From positions 31,327 to 95,326 of the forward strand of contig JAFVVG010000041.1 of NCBI GenBank assembly GCA_017502305.1: a stretch of 64,000 bases of DNA. Reading direction: 5' to 3'. The DNA is from Clostridia bacterium (lineage in GTDB: Bacteria; Bacillota; Clostridia; Christensenellales; Aristaeellaceae). The position numbers were made by a program, and so were the translations under genes. Shown one piece after another: positions 15,141-23,328 of the stretch (position 1 is the stretch's first letter; every line of letters starts with the position of its first letter). A model generated the notes under the pieces. It ran no database searches and was not told where the DNA came from. It saw only the letters and a program-made list of their open reading frames with translations.

Positions 15141-16352
15141 ATGCAACAGATCTTCGCTGAACTCTTCTCCGGCGTGGTTGACATGTTCTCTATCGCCGGC
15201 CTGAAGTGCCTGGTGATGTTCGTTATCGCCGGTGTGCTGATTTACCTGGCCATCAAGAAGGACTACGAACCCACCCTGCTGCTGCCCATCGGCTTCGGCT
15301 GCATCCTGGCCAACCTGCCCGGTGCCATCGACGCTGTGACCGGCGCCAAGGTTCCTGCTGTGCTGGGCGAGAGCGGCTTCCTGAGCCTTTTGTTCAACGC
15401 CGGTATCGCCAACGAGCTCTTCCCGGTGCTGATCTTCATCGCCGTGGGCGCCATGATCGACTTCTCTCCCCTGCTGAAGGATCCTTCCATGATCTTCTTC
15501 GGCGCCGCGGCCCAGTTCGGCATTTTCGCCACGTTCCTGCTCTCTCTGGTGCTGCTGCCCATCATTCCCGGCCTGGTGGCCGAGGGTGATTCCGACATGG
15601 TAATGAAGCTGGCCTCCGCCATCGGCATCATCGGCGCGGCCGACGGCCCCACCACCCTGTATGTGGCCAACCACTTCCAGCTGAAGGACTACATGGGCCC
15701 CATCTCCGTGGCCGCTTACAGCTACATGGCTCTGGTGCCCGTGATCCAGCCCCCGGTCATCAAGGCCCTGACTACCCGTAAGGAACGCATGATCCGCATG
15801 GATTATCAGGAAGAGCGCTGCTCCAAGACCACGCTGATCCTCTTCCCCATCATCGTGACCGTGGTTGCCGGCATCATCGTGCCCATGTCCGCTCCCCTGG
15901 TCGGCAGCCTGATGTTCGGCAACCTGATCCGCGAGTGCGGCGTGCTGGAGCGCCTGAGCAAGACTGCTCAGAACGAGCTGGCCAACCTGGTGACCATCGT
16001 GCTGGGCATCACTGTGGGCGGCACCATGGTGGCGGATAAGTTCCTGCATCCCACCACCGCCCTGATCCTGATCCTGGGCCTGTTCGCCTTCGTGTTCGAC
16101 ACCGCTGGCGGCGTACTCTTTGCCAAGTTCCTGAACCTCTTCCGCAAGAAGAAGATCAACCCCATGATCGGCGCTGCCGGTATCTCCGCGTTCCCCATGT
16201 CTTCCCGCGTCATCGCCAAGATGGCCCTGAAGGAGGACCCCAGCAACTTCATCCTGATGCAGTCCACCTCCGCCAACGTCTCTGGCCAGCTGGGCTCCAT
16301 CGTGGCCGGCGGCATGGTGATCACCCTGGTGTCCATGCTGCTGGGCGGCTGA
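15141..16352 (+). CDS. oadB: Sodium-pump carboxylate decarboxylase, beta subunit
   Basis: The beta subunit of oxaloacetate/glutaconyl-CoA/methylmalonyl-CoA decarboxylases is the membrane part that exports Na+ as the carboxyl-biotin is decarboxylated. The 403-residue protein has about ten hydrophobic helices, the family motif GIIGAADGPT with Asp168 (equivalent to the essential Asp203 in Klebsiella), and NPMIGAAGISAFPMSSRV near the end. The alpha and biotin subunits are not in the window, so the substrate cannot be told. A small membrane gene follows. Confidence 0.92.
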   Translation: MQQIFAELFSGVVDMFSIAGLKCLVMFVIAGVLIYLAIKKDYEPTLLLPIGFGCILANLPGAIDAVTGAKVPAVLGESGFLSLLFNAGIANELFPVLIFIAVGAMIDFSPLLKDPSMIFFGAAAQFGIFATFLLSLVLLPIIPGLVAEGDSDMVMKLASAIGIIGAADGPTTLYVANHFQLKDYMGPISVAAYSYMALVPVIQPPVIKALTTRKERMIRMDYQEERCSKTTLILFPIIVTVVAGIIVPMSAPLVGSLMFGNLIRECGVLERLSKTAQNELANLVTIVLGITVGGTMVADKFLHPTTALILILGLFAFVFDTAGGVLFAKFLNLFRKKKINPMIGAAGISAFPMSSRVIAKMALKEDPSNFILMQSTSANVSGQLGSIVAGGMVITLVSMLLGG

Positions 16353-16372
16353 TGTGGAAAGGAGTTATTGAC

Positions 16373-16609
16373 ATGAAAAATCTGATCGCATCTCTCCTGC
16401 CCCTGTTTATGAGCGCCTCCGCTCTGGCCGAGGACATCGGTATCATCGGTTCTGCCGACGGCCCCACCGCCGTTCTGGTTGCCGAAACCGCCAAGCCCAG
16501 CCTGCTGACCAACGGCCTGATCGTTACCGCCGGCGGCCTGTGCGGCGTGTTCCTGGTGCTGATCCTGTTCTTCTTCACCATCAAGCTGATGCAGAAGATC
16601 CTCAAGTAA
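16373..16609 (+). CDS. Small membrane protein sharing the ADGPT motif of OadB
   Basis: The 78-residue protein has a signal-like start ending at about ASALA-ED, then IGIIGSADGPTAVLVAE (residues 22-38), and one transmembrane helix (about 48-70) with a basic tail. The motif closely copies GIIGAADGPTTLYVA of the adjacent beta subunit. Size and topology resemble the gamma subunit (OadG), which is also one helix, but the motif is not a gamma feature I know. The ATG has AAAGGAG at 10 bases; the GTG or ATG options upstream overlap oadB. Probably an accessory subunit of the pump. Confidence 0.75.
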   Translation: MKNLIASLLPLFMSASALAEDIGIIGSADGPTAVLVAETAKPSLLTNGLIVTAGGLCGVFLVLILFFFTIKLMQKILK

Positions 16610-16621
16610 TTCGTTTTCCTG

Positions 16622-16648
16622 CCGGCTCCCCAGTGGAGCCGGTTTTTT
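16622..16648 (+). terminator. Terminator of mtrB-pfkA-oadB
   Basis: CCGGCTCC (16622-16629) pairs with GGAGCCGG (16635-16642), followed by six T. Confidence 0.92.
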
Positions 16649-16655
16649 GTATGCT

Positions 16656-16682
16656 AAAAGCCGTCGGAAGACCGGCGGCTTG
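16656..16682 (-). terminator. Terminator of the TPR gene
   Basis: On the minus strand AAGCCGCCGG pairs with CCGACGGCTT (one mismatch or wobble) around a short loop and is followed by TTTTAGC. It lies just beyond the stop at 16687. Confidence 0.75.
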
Positions 16683-16686
16683 ACAT

Positions 16687-17490
16687 TTACGCAAGGTTGA
16701 TATAGTGGTTGATGGCTGCCCGCAGCGCTTCTTCCTGCTGACCGTACCGGACGGCTTTTTGGAAAAACTCTTTTTGCAGCTCATCATCGTGTTTCACCGC
16801 AGCAACGATGGCCAGAACCGTCCACGCCTGATACTGCTCCGGGTTGATCTCCACCGCGCTCATCGCCGCATCAGCCGCAAGGTCATACTCGCCAATCTGC
16901 AAAAGCAGATTCGCGAAATTGTTGTGAGCAAGAGCGTTATTCTCATCCATTTCAATGGCTTTCGCATAGGCTTTTGCCGCCGCGCCTCCATCTCCGGCAG
17001 CGGCATAGCGTGCGCCCAGGTTGGAATACAGCAAACTGGACACAGCGCCCTTCTGAATCGCCTCCTGGTAGGTTGCGATTGCGGCTTCATTCAACCCCAG
17101 GCCTGTCTGGCACAGGGCCGTGAACAACCACACCGCATAGATTTCATCCCGGGTGCGCGCATCCATTTTGAGACTCTCAAGCATCTTCATCGCAGCAGCA
17201 TATTTGCCCTCATCATATAGCCGGATCGCACCAAGCAGGTTTTCCCGTTTCTTCAGATCAATGCTGAAGGCGTCTCCCAATTCCTTGCCATAGGCCGCGG
17301 CATACTGCTTCACACTCATCCGCCTGGGCATGGTTTTTGCCATCACACTCAGGCCAGAAAACAAAAGCAGAATGGTTCGCACCAGATTATCTGTGGGCTT
17401 GTCACCATTGACCACAATGCCATATACATACAAACCAACTCCGACAATAACCAACAATACGCTGATCAGACGGATGATTTTTATCTTCAT
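16687..17490 (-). CDS. Membrane-anchored TPR-repeat protein
   Basis: The 267-residue protein has two hydrophobic segments near the N-terminus (about residues 7-27 and 37-52) and then helical repeats. Repeats such as SLLYSNLGARYAAAGDGGAA and ALAHNNFANLLLQIGEYDLA have TPR spacing, with the Gly/Ala at the canonical positions. TPRs hold protein complexes together; no partner is apparent. It is a single gene between its own promoter (17526-17554) and terminator. Confidence 0.8.
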   Translation of the reverse strand: MKIKIIRLISVLLVIVGVGLYVYGIVVNGDKPTDNLVRTILLLFSGLSVMAKTMPRRMSVKQYAAAYGKELGDAFSIDLKKRENLLGAIRLYDEGKYAAAMKMLESLKMDARTRDEIYAVWLFTALCQTGLGLNEAAIATYQEAIQKGAVSSLLYSNLGARYAAAGDGGAAAKAYAKAIEMDENNALAHNNFANLLLQIGEYDLAADAAMSAVEINPEQYQAWTVLAIVAAVKHDDELQKEFFQKAVRYGQQEEALRAAINHYINLA

Positions 17491-17525
17491 TTTTTTCGAT
17501 TCACCCTCTCTGCTGTTGTTTTAAA

Positions 17526-17554
17526 AGTATATCACCTCATCAGCTCTTTTTCAA
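17526..17554 (-). promoter_or_regulatory. Sigma-A promoter of the TPR gene
   Basis: On the minus strand TTGAAA (17549-17554), 17 bases, TATACT (17526-17531). Confidence 0.82.
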
Positions 17555-17603
17555 GCTTGTTCGCCTCTGCCCCGCCTGTGAAAAAACAAACAATCCTGCA
17601 CCC

Positions 17604-17632
17604 TTTTCTTTCTATCCAAAATGATGTATGAT
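17604..17632 (+). promoter_or_regulatory. Possible promoter of pyruvate kinase
   Basis: TATGAT at 17627-17632 is a good -10 box; the hexamer 17 bases upstream (TTTTCT) is a weak -35. The start codon is 54 bases downstream. Confidence 0.5.
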
Positions 17633-17685
17633 ATAAATAGGGTATTGTGCCCTCTTGCATTACTATAACCGGGAGGTTACCATAG

Positions 17686-19434
17686 ATGACTGCTCAGCGT
17701 AAAACCAAGATCGTCTGCACCATGGGCCCCAACCTGTTTGAGAAGGACCTGGTCAAGCCCCTGATGCTGGCAGGCATGGACGTTGCCCGTTTCAACTTCT
17801 CCCACGATATTCACGAAAACCACCTCAAGCGCTACAACGAGGTCTGCCGCCTGCGTGAGGAGCTGGGCCTGCCCATTGCCACTATGCTGGATACCAAGGG
17901 CCCGGAAATCCGCATCGGCACCTTTGCCAATAAGCGCATCCAGCTCCAGCCCGGCCAGCTCTTCACCCTCACCACCGAGGACATCGAAGGCGACGAGGAG
18001 CGCGTCTCCGTGACCTACAAGGACCTGCCCAAGGACGTGCAGCCTGGCAGCCGCATCCTCATTGATGACGGCCTGGTAGGCATGACGGTGGAGCGCGTTA
18101 CCGATACGGAGGTCTGCTGCAAGGTGCTCAACGCCGGCGTTATTTCCGACCGCAAGGGCGTGAACATCCCCGGCGCCCACCTGTCCATGCCTTTCATCAG
18201 CCAGAAGGACCGGGAGGACATCCTTTTCGCCATCGAGCACGGCTTCGAATTCATTGCCGCCTCCTTCACCCGCTCCGCCGAGGACATCATGCAGATCCGC
18301 CACATCATGGCCGAAAAGAACTGCGACTCCATCGCCATCATCGCCAAAATCGAGAACATGGAGGGTGTGGAGAACCTGGAGGAGATCCTCCGCGTGGCCG
18401 ACGGCATCATGGTGGCCCGCGGCGACATGGGCGTGGAGATCCCCTTTGAGGATGTGCCCGGCCTGCAGAAGCGCATCATCAAGGATTGCGTCCGTGCCGG
18501 CAAGCCCGTTATCACCGCCACCCAGATGCTGGACTCCATGATGAAGAACCCCCGTCCCACCCGTGCCGAGGCCACCGACGTTGCCAACGCCATCTACGAC
18601 GGCACCTCCGCCATCATGCTCTCCGGCGAAACCGCAGCCGGCGCCTATCCCATTGAGGCCGTGGAAACCATGGCCCGTATCGCTCTGAAGACGGAGGCGG
18701 ACATCAACTATGTTTCCCGTTTCGCCACCGGCAACTTCAACGCCAAGTCCGACATCACCGCCGCCATCAGCCATGCCACCGTGACCTCCGCCCATGACCT
18801 GAAGGCCAGCGCCATCATCACCGTGACCAAGGGCGGCGGCACTGCCCGCATGATCTCCCGCTACCGCCCGGACTGCCCCATCATCTCCTGCACCACCAAC
18901 GATACGGTCTACCGTCAGCTGAACCTCTCCTGGGGCGTCACCCCCCTGCTTATCAACGAGGAAAACAGCACCGACGCTCTTTTCGACCACGCTGTGGAAG
19001 CCGCCGTGCGCACCAAGATGATCCAGGACGGCGAGCTGGTGGTGCTCACCGCCGGCGTACCCCTGGGCATTTCCGGCACCACCAACCTGATGAAGGTCCA
19101 CGTGGTGGGCCATATGCTGGTCCGCGGCACCGGCGTATGCGGCGGCCGCATCACCGCCCCCCTGCGTGTGGTTGCCGATCCCGCCGAGGCCGCTGAGGAC
19201 TTCCAGACGGGCATGATCCTCGTCACCAAGCAAACCAACCGCGCCATGCTGCCCCTGGTGCGCAAGGCCTCCGGCCTGATCCTGGAGGACAATGACCCCG
19301 AGGGCCACGGCGTCATCGCCGGCATGAGCCTGGACATCCCCGTGATCATCGGCGCCGCCAACGCCATGTCCATCCTCAAGTCCGGCGCCGTCGTCACCAT
19401 CGACGCCCAGAAGGGCTCCGTAAGCTGCAACTAA
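17686..19434 (+). CDS. pyk: Pyruvate kinase with C-terminal PEP-utiliser domain
   Basis: It converts phosphoenolpyruvate and ADP to pyruvate and ATP. The 582-residue protein has the barrel motifs ARFNFSH, LDTKGPEIRIG, IAKIENMEGVENLEEI, VARGDMGVEI and ATQMLDSMMKNPRPTRAEAT. It then has the allosteric C domain (ITVTKGGGTARMISRYRP). The last 100 residues form the extra PEP-utiliser-like domain (PEGHGVIAGMSLDIPVIIG) found in Bacillus-type enzymes of about 585 residues. It is a single-gene unit followed by hairpin element C. Confidence 0.96.
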   Translation: MTAQRKTKIVCTMGPNLFEKDLVKPLMLAGMDVARFNFSHDIHENHLKRYNEVCRLREELGLPIATMLDTKGPEIRIGTFANKRIQLQPGQLFTLTTEDIEGDEERVSVTYKDLPKDVQPGSRILIDDGLVGMTVERVTDTEVCCKVLNAGVISDRKGVNIPGAHLSMPFISQKDREDILFAIEHGFEFIAASFTRSAEDIMQIRHIMAEKNCDSIAIIAKIENMEGVENLEEILRVADGIMVARGDMGVEIPFEDVPGLQKRIIKDCVRAGKPVITATQMLDSMMKNPRPTRAEATDVANAIYDGTSAIMLSGETAAGAYPIEAVETMARIALKTEADINYVSRFATGNFNAKSDITAAISHATVTSAHDLKASAIITVTKGGGTARMISRYRPDCPIISCTTNDTVYRQLNLSWGVTPLLINEENSTDALFDHAVEAAVRTKMIQDGELVVLTAGVPLGISGTTNLMKVHVVGHMLVRGTGVCGGRITAPLRVVADPAEAAEDFQTGMILVTKQTNRAMLPLVRKASGLILEDNDPEGHGVIAGMSLDIPVIIGAANAMSILKSGAVVTIDAQKGSVSCN

Positions 19435-19435
19435 A

Positions 19436-19758
19436 GGGGACTTTGCCAGAGAGGGCGCTGCCCTCTCTGGACTCTCCCGCCAAAGGGGCGTTGCCCCTTT
19501 GGAAACCCCACGAAGGGTCTTCGACCCTCTCGACACCCTTTCGGGGGGATCATTCGTGTGCGATATCAGCAGGGGTCACGGCGCTCAACGGGAGCGCCGC
19601 GACGCGGGGAAAGTTGCTTAGGTTCCCTCCCCGAGGGAACTGGCGCCGCAAGGCGACGGAGGGAGTGGTTCTGCCGCTTGCTTCACAATGCTGTTTCATC
19701 ATGCAATTGTAGGGGCGAACTGTGTTCGCTCGCTACGCACTTATTCGGAGGAATCACC
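19436..19758 (+). repeat. Hairpin-array element, copy C, stacked with two other palindromic repeats
   Basis: There is no gene between pyk and the barstar-like gene. The first part has stems CAGAGAGGGCGCTGCCCTCTCTG, written here as two arms around GC, then CAAAGGGGCGTTGCCCCTTTG and GAAGGGTCTTCGACCCTC. It ends at 19563-19610 with the conserved GC-rich module (ATATCAGCAGGGGTCACGGC and following). Next come a CCCTCCCCGAGGGAACTGGC-type repeat (19622-19667) and TGTAGGGGCGAACTGTGTTC (19709-19728), both reminiscent of dispersed repeats of Clostridia genomes. The tail holds the ribosome site of the next gene. Confidence 0.72.
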
Positions 19759-20007
19759 ATGCAAACGCTTTTCATCAACGGTAATGATTATGCCACCGCC
19801 CGCGAGATGCACCTGGCGCTGAAGCGGCTATTGCATTTGCCGGAGTATTACGGCTGCAACGCCGACGCGCTCTACGACTGCCTCTCAGGACGCAAGGAGA
19901 CGGTGAATCTGTGCATCGCTTCCTTCGGCAACGAGGACGTAGCCGCTGCCCTGCGCAAGTGCACCGCCGTTATCGAGGATCTGGACGGCGATGTGAAAGA
20001 ACTGTGA
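19759..20007 (+). CDS. Barstar-family protein
   Basis: Barstar proteins bind and block barnase-type ribonucleases. The 82-residue product fits the family in size and pattern: MQTLFINGNDYATAREMHLA, then LPEYYGCNADALYDCLSG and a C-terminal amphipathic VAAALRKCTAVIEDLDGDV. ATG 19759 has CGGAGGAATCACC upstream. No barnase-like or other secreted ribonuclease gene is next to it, so it is an orphan inhibitor here or acts on a distant or foreign enzyme. Confidence 0.82.
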   Translation: MQTLFINGNDYATAREMHLALKRLLHLPEYYGCNADALYDCLSGRKETVNLCIASFGNEDVAAALRKCTAVIEDLDGDVKEL

Positions 20008-20014
20008 CAATCAT

Positions 20015-20041
20015 GGGCCATGCGCTTGCGTGGCCCTTTTT
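20015..20041 (+). terminator. Terminator of the barstar-family gene, overlapping a promoter
   Basis: GGGCCA (20015-20020) pairs with TGGCCC (20031-20036), with GCGC/GCG pairing inside, then TTTTTC. The 3' arm overlaps the -35 box of the next promoter. Confidence 0.8.
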
Positions 20042-20054
20042 CTTGTGCTATAAT
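20026..20054 (+). promoter_or_regulatory. Sigma-A promoter of the Cys-rich protein, dinB and Nudix genes
   Basis: TTGCGT (20026-20031), 17 bases, TATAAT (20049-20054). The -35 box lies in the preceding terminator stem. Confidence 0.82.
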
Positions 20055-20087
20055 ACACCTATCGAAATGCGAAAGGATGTTCCTGTT

Positions 20088-20312
20088 ATGCGCTGCAGCT
20101 GCAAAGAATGCGATACCTATATGATCCAGGCCGAAAGCGACCACCTGGGCTGCGTCTGCCCCGAATGCGGCTACCGCTGCAACGATTGCCTGGGCACCAA
20201 CACCGTGGTTTCCCGGGAATCCCTGAAGGCTCTTGCCTTCGACCCCCGCTTCCAGCCCGGCGCCCTGGCGGAGAACTTCATCAAGCGTGATGAGGACGAC
20301 TACGATGCCTGA
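20088..20312 (+). CDS. Small Cys-rich (zinc-ribbon-like) protein upstream of dinB
   Basis: The 74-residue protein has eight Cys within its first 34 residues (3, 5, 8, 22, 24, 27, 31, 34), partly as CxxC pairs, so a zinc or other metal site is likely. The rest is acidic and unstructured-looking. Its TGA (20310-20312) overlaps the dinB start codon region (ATG 20305), so the two are translationally coupled. I do not recognise a named family. Start ATG 20088 has AAAGGA about 10 bases upstream. Confidence 0.72.
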   Translation: MRCSCKECDTYMIQAESDHLGCVCPECGYRCNDCLGTNTVVSRESLKALAFDPRFQPGALAENFIKRDEDDYDA

Positions 20313-21495
20313 CCGGGTCATCCTCCACTGTGACTGCAACAACTATTATGCCTCGGTGGAGCTGCTTTCCCGGCCGGATTTGCGTGACAAACCCATGGCC
20401 GTGGCCGGCGACCCCGAGGGCCGCCACGGCATCATTCTGGCCAAGAACAACATCGCCAAGCGCTATGGCGTGCAGACGGCGGAAACCATCTGGCAGGCCC
20501 GGCAGAAATGTCCCGGCCTGGTGCTGGTGCCGCCTCATCACGATCAATACGAGGAGATGAACCGCCGGGTCAACGCCATCTACCTGGACGTCACCGACCA
20601 GGTGGAGGCCTTTTCCATTGACGAAAGCTGGCTGGACGTCACCGGCTCCCGCAGGCTCTTCGGCGATGGCGTCACCATCGCGGATATGCTGCGCCGCCGG
20701 GTGCGTGAGGAGCTGGGCATCACCATTTCCGTGGGTGTCAGTGACAACAAAACCTGGGCCAAGATGGGCAGCGACTACAAAAAGCCTGACGCGACAACGC
20801 TCATCACCCGTGAAAACGTGCAGGACATCCTTTACCCCCTGCCCGTGGGCGAATTGCTCTTTGTGGGCCGTGCCGCCCGGGAGACCCTCACCCGCCACGG
20901 CATTACCACCATCGGCAGCCTGGCCCGTTGCGAAAAAGACCTGCTGGTGCGCTACCTGGGCAAGCAGGGCGAAAGCTACTGGAACATGGCCAACGGCCTT
21001 GACGACAGCCCCGTGCGCCGCTGGGGCGAGAGCGACCCCGTGAAATCCATGGGCAACAGCACCACCTACGCCCATGACCTCAAGGGCATGGAGGAATTCC
21101 GCGCCGGCCTGATGCCTCTGTGCGACAGCGTGGGCGCCAGGCTCCGGGCCCAGGGGCTCAAGTGCCGCACCGTCACCGTGCAGATCAAAGACCCCAACCT
21201 GAAGGTCATCTCCCGGCAGAAAACCCTGCCCGTACCCACCAACCTGACCAAACAGCTCTTCCAGGAGGCCTGCGCCATCCTGCAGCAATGCTGGCCCGAG
21301 ACCGCCCCTATCCGGCTTTTGAACGTCACCGCCTCCGGCCTGACGGATGAAAGCGACGACGCTTCGGCTCAGCTCTCCTTCTTTGAGGAGGTCACCCCGG
21401 ACGACCCCAAGCAGGCCGCCCTGGAGGCCGCTGTGGATAAGCTCCGGGGGCGCTTCGGCAAAGGCGCTGTGAAGCCAGGCACGCCGGAAGTATAG
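20305..21495 (+). CDS. dinB: Y-family DNA polymerase (Pol IV type)
   Basis: Y-family polymerases copy damaged DNA with low fidelity. The 396-residue protein starts at ATG 20305 with VILHCDCNNYYASVEL (metal Asp10) and has SIDESWLDV (Asp106-Glu107). It then has the helix-hairpin-helix region and the little-finger domain, and a beta-clamp motif QLSFF near residue 371. It ends in TAG, so TAG is used as a normal stop in this genome. No LexA box is obvious upstream. It overlaps the small Cys-rich gene. Confidence 0.93.
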   Translation: MPDRVILHCDCNNYYASVELLSRPDLRDKPMAVAGDPEGRHGIILAKNNIAKRYGVQTAETIWQARQKCPGLVLVPPHHDQYEEMNRRVNAIYLDVTDQVEAFSIDESWLDVTGSRRLFGDGVTIADMLRRRVREELGITISVGVSDNKTWAKMGSDYKKPDATTLITRENVQDILYPLPVGELLFVGRAARETLTRHGITTIGSLARCEKDLLVRYLGKQGESYWNMANGLDDSPVRRWGESDPVKSMGNSTTYAHDLKGMEEFRAGLMPLCDSVGARLRAQGLKCRTVTVQIKDPNLKVISRQKTLPVPTNLTKQLFQEACAILQQCWPETAPIRLLNVTASGLTDESDDASAQLSFFEEVTPDDPKQAALEAAVDKLRGRFGKGAVKPGTPEV

Positions 21496-21515
21496 TTTTT
21501 CGGAGGTACACCACC

Positions 21516-21992
21516 ATGGAACAGGATTGGATTTTCCACACCGGCGATTACAGCTGCGACCTTCGCGTAGCCGGCGTGCTGGTGCGGGATGGCAAGCTCC
21601 TGGTGCAGCGGGACGCCGATGGCAGCGAATACGCCCTGCCCGGCGGCCATGTCCACCTGGGCGAAACCCTGGAAGACGCTCTCCTGCGTGAGTATCACGA
21701 GGAAACCGGCGCCGCCATCCGCTGTCGGAAGATGCTGTGGAGCGAGGAATGCTTCTGGGAATGGAAGGGCCGCAAGCACCACAATATATGCTTCTATTAT
21801 CTGATTGAGCTGTGCGACAGCGCTGCCCTGCCCGACCTGGGCCAGTTCATCCCCCACAAGGACAACAGCCGTGTGGTCATCGGCTGGCTGCCCCTCCAGC
21901 AGCTGCGGGATGCAACCATCTATCCGGAATTCATCAAGCAGGAGATTGACCATCTGGACGGTGGCATGAAACATTTCGTGACCCGCGCATAA
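21516..21992 (+). CDS. Nudix hydrolase
   Basis: Nudix enzymes cleave nucleoside diphosphates linked to another group. The 158-residue protein has a complete Nudix box, GGHVHLGETLEDALLREYHE followed by ETGA, at about residues 42-65. It lies 20 bases after dinB with CGGAGGTACACCACC before the ATG and may be cotranscribed, which would fit nucleotide-pool cleaning, but the substrate is not known. Confidence 0.9.
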   Translation: MEQDWIFHTGDYSCDLRVAGVLVRDGKLLVQRDADGSEYALPGGHVHLGETLEDALLREYHEETGAAIRCRKMLWSEECFWEWKGRKHHNICFYYLIELCDSAALPDLGQFIPHKDNSRVVIGWLPLQQLRDATIYPEFIKQEIDHLDGGMKHFVTRA

Positions 21993-21996
21993 CAAA

Positions 21997-22025
21997 AGCC
22001 AAGCCGCATGTCGGCTTGGCTCTTG
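21997..22025. terminator. Bidirectional terminator between the Nudix gene and hom
   Basis: AGCCAAGCCG (21997-22006) and CGGCTTGGCT (22012-22021) form a perfect stem with a 5-base loop, flanked by AAA on the left and CTTGTTT on the right. It serves convergent genes. Confidence 0.85.
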
Positions 22026-22038
22026 TTTATTGTATTGA

Positions 22039-23316
22039 TCAATCTTCCACGCGGATCATGCTTTCCAGCTTGCACACAGCGGGGTCCAGGTGCTTGAGGG
22101 CCTCCAGCATGGACTGCTCGTGGGTGGCGTGGGTAATGAAGATCAGCGGCACACGGCCGTCCTCCACAGCGTCCTTCTGCATCATGGTGGCAATGGACAC
22201 ATTCTCCTTGGCGAAGCAGCCGGCCACGCTGGCCAGCACGCCGGGGGCGTCAATGGCGGATACACGGATAAAATACTTGCTGGTCCAGTTGTTGGTGAAG
22301 TCCAGCGTAGCGTCCGGCTCGGCCCGGTTGGCGAAGGTGGGGTGCACGTGCACATCCACCGTTACCGCATGGAGGATATCGCCCACCACAGCGCTGGCTG
22401 TGGGCATATCGCCGGCGCCACGGCCCTGGAGCATCATCTCCTTGCAGGCGTGGCCGTGGAGATACACCGCGTTGAAGCTGCCGTCCACCCGGCTCAGGGG
22501 ATGTTCCTTGGGCAGGAAGGTGGGGTGCACACGCACCTCGATGGTGTTGCCCTCACGCTTGCCGATGGCCAGGAGCTTGAGCACATAGCCCATTTCCTTG
22601 CCGCAGGAAATGTCCATGGCGGTGATCTCCGTGATGCCTTCACGGTAGACCTTCTTATAGGGTACACGGGCGTGGAAGGCCAGGCTGGACATGATGGACA
22701 GCTTGTAAGCCGCGTCCATGCCCTCCACGTCGCTGGCGGGGTTGGGCTCGGCCAGGCCCAGCTTCTGGGCGTCCTGGAGCACCAGCTGATAGTCCTCGCC
22801 GTTTTCATACATACGGCTGAGAATGTAGTTGGTGGTGCCGTTGATGATGCCCATCAGCCGGTCAATGCGGTTGGCCTGCAGGGGCGTCATCAGGGTAGAG
22901 ATGATCGGGATTGCGCCGCAGACGCTGGCTTCATAATACAGGCCTACATGGCTGCGCTGGGCGGCCTCCTGCAGGCGGTGCCAGTTCAGGGCCACAGCCA
23001 CCTTGTTGGCGGTCACCACGGTCTTGCCGTTTTTCAGGGCCGTGAGCATATATTCCGTGGCCGGCTGTTCACCGCCCAGGAATTCCGCCACCAGAGAGAT
23101 CTCAGGATCGAAAAGCACATCATTGGGGTTATCAGTAAGCACCTCCGCAGGAACGGAGCAGCTGCGGGGTTTGTTCACATCCCGCACCAGCACCTTCTTC
23201 ACACGGATCTTCACATGATCGCGGTGGGCGATTTCCGGCGCGAAACCCTGCAAAAGTTCCCATACGCCGCCGCCCACATTGCCGCAGCCCAGGAATCCGA
23301 TTACGATCTCTTTCAT
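22039..23316 (-). CDS. hom: Homoserine dehydrogenase
   Basis: It reduces aspartate semialdehyde to homoserine for Thr and Met synthesis. The 425-residue protein has the Rossmann start IGFLGCGNVGGGV, the active region (SVCGAIPIISTL, INGTTNYILSRM, DVEGMDAAYKL) and a C-terminal ACT domain from about residue 345 (FIRVSAIDAPGVLASVAGCF), which usually senses Thr. I use ATG 23316, which is 8 bases from AAGGAG; the GTG three codons upstream overlaps that site. It is the last gene of the ECF-coaX-hom unit. Confidence 0.95.
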   Translation of the reverse strand: MKEIVIGFLGCGNVGGGVWELLQGFAPEIAHRDHVKIRVKKVLVRDVNKPRSCSVPAEVLTDNPNDVLFDPEISLVAEFLGGEQPATEYMLTALKNGKTVVTANKVAVALNWHRLQEAAQRSHVGLYYEASVCGAIPIISTLMTPLQANRIDRLMGIINGTTNYILSRMYENGEDYQLVLQDAQKLGLAEPNPASDVEGMDAAYKLSIMSSLAFHARVPYKKVYREGITEITAMDISCGKEMGYVLKLLAIGKREGNTIEVRVHPTFLPKEHPLSRVDGSFNAVYLHGHACKEMMLQGRGAGDMPTASAVVGDILHAVTVDVHVHPTFANRAEPDATLDFTNNWTSKYFIRVSAIDAPGVLASVAGCFAKENVSIATMMQKDAVEDGRVPLIFITHATHEQSMLEALKHLDPAVCKLESMIRVED

Positions 23317-23328
23317 TGGAGGCACTCC

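Noticed and set aside
17677..19536. Long antisense frame (619 codons) opposite pyruvate kinase
   Set aside because: It is low-complexity Gly/Asp/His/Ala-rich, as expected from the third-position GC bias of pyk; similar antisense frames occur opposite ffh, the GH42 gene, the ABC-F gene, glpK and others.
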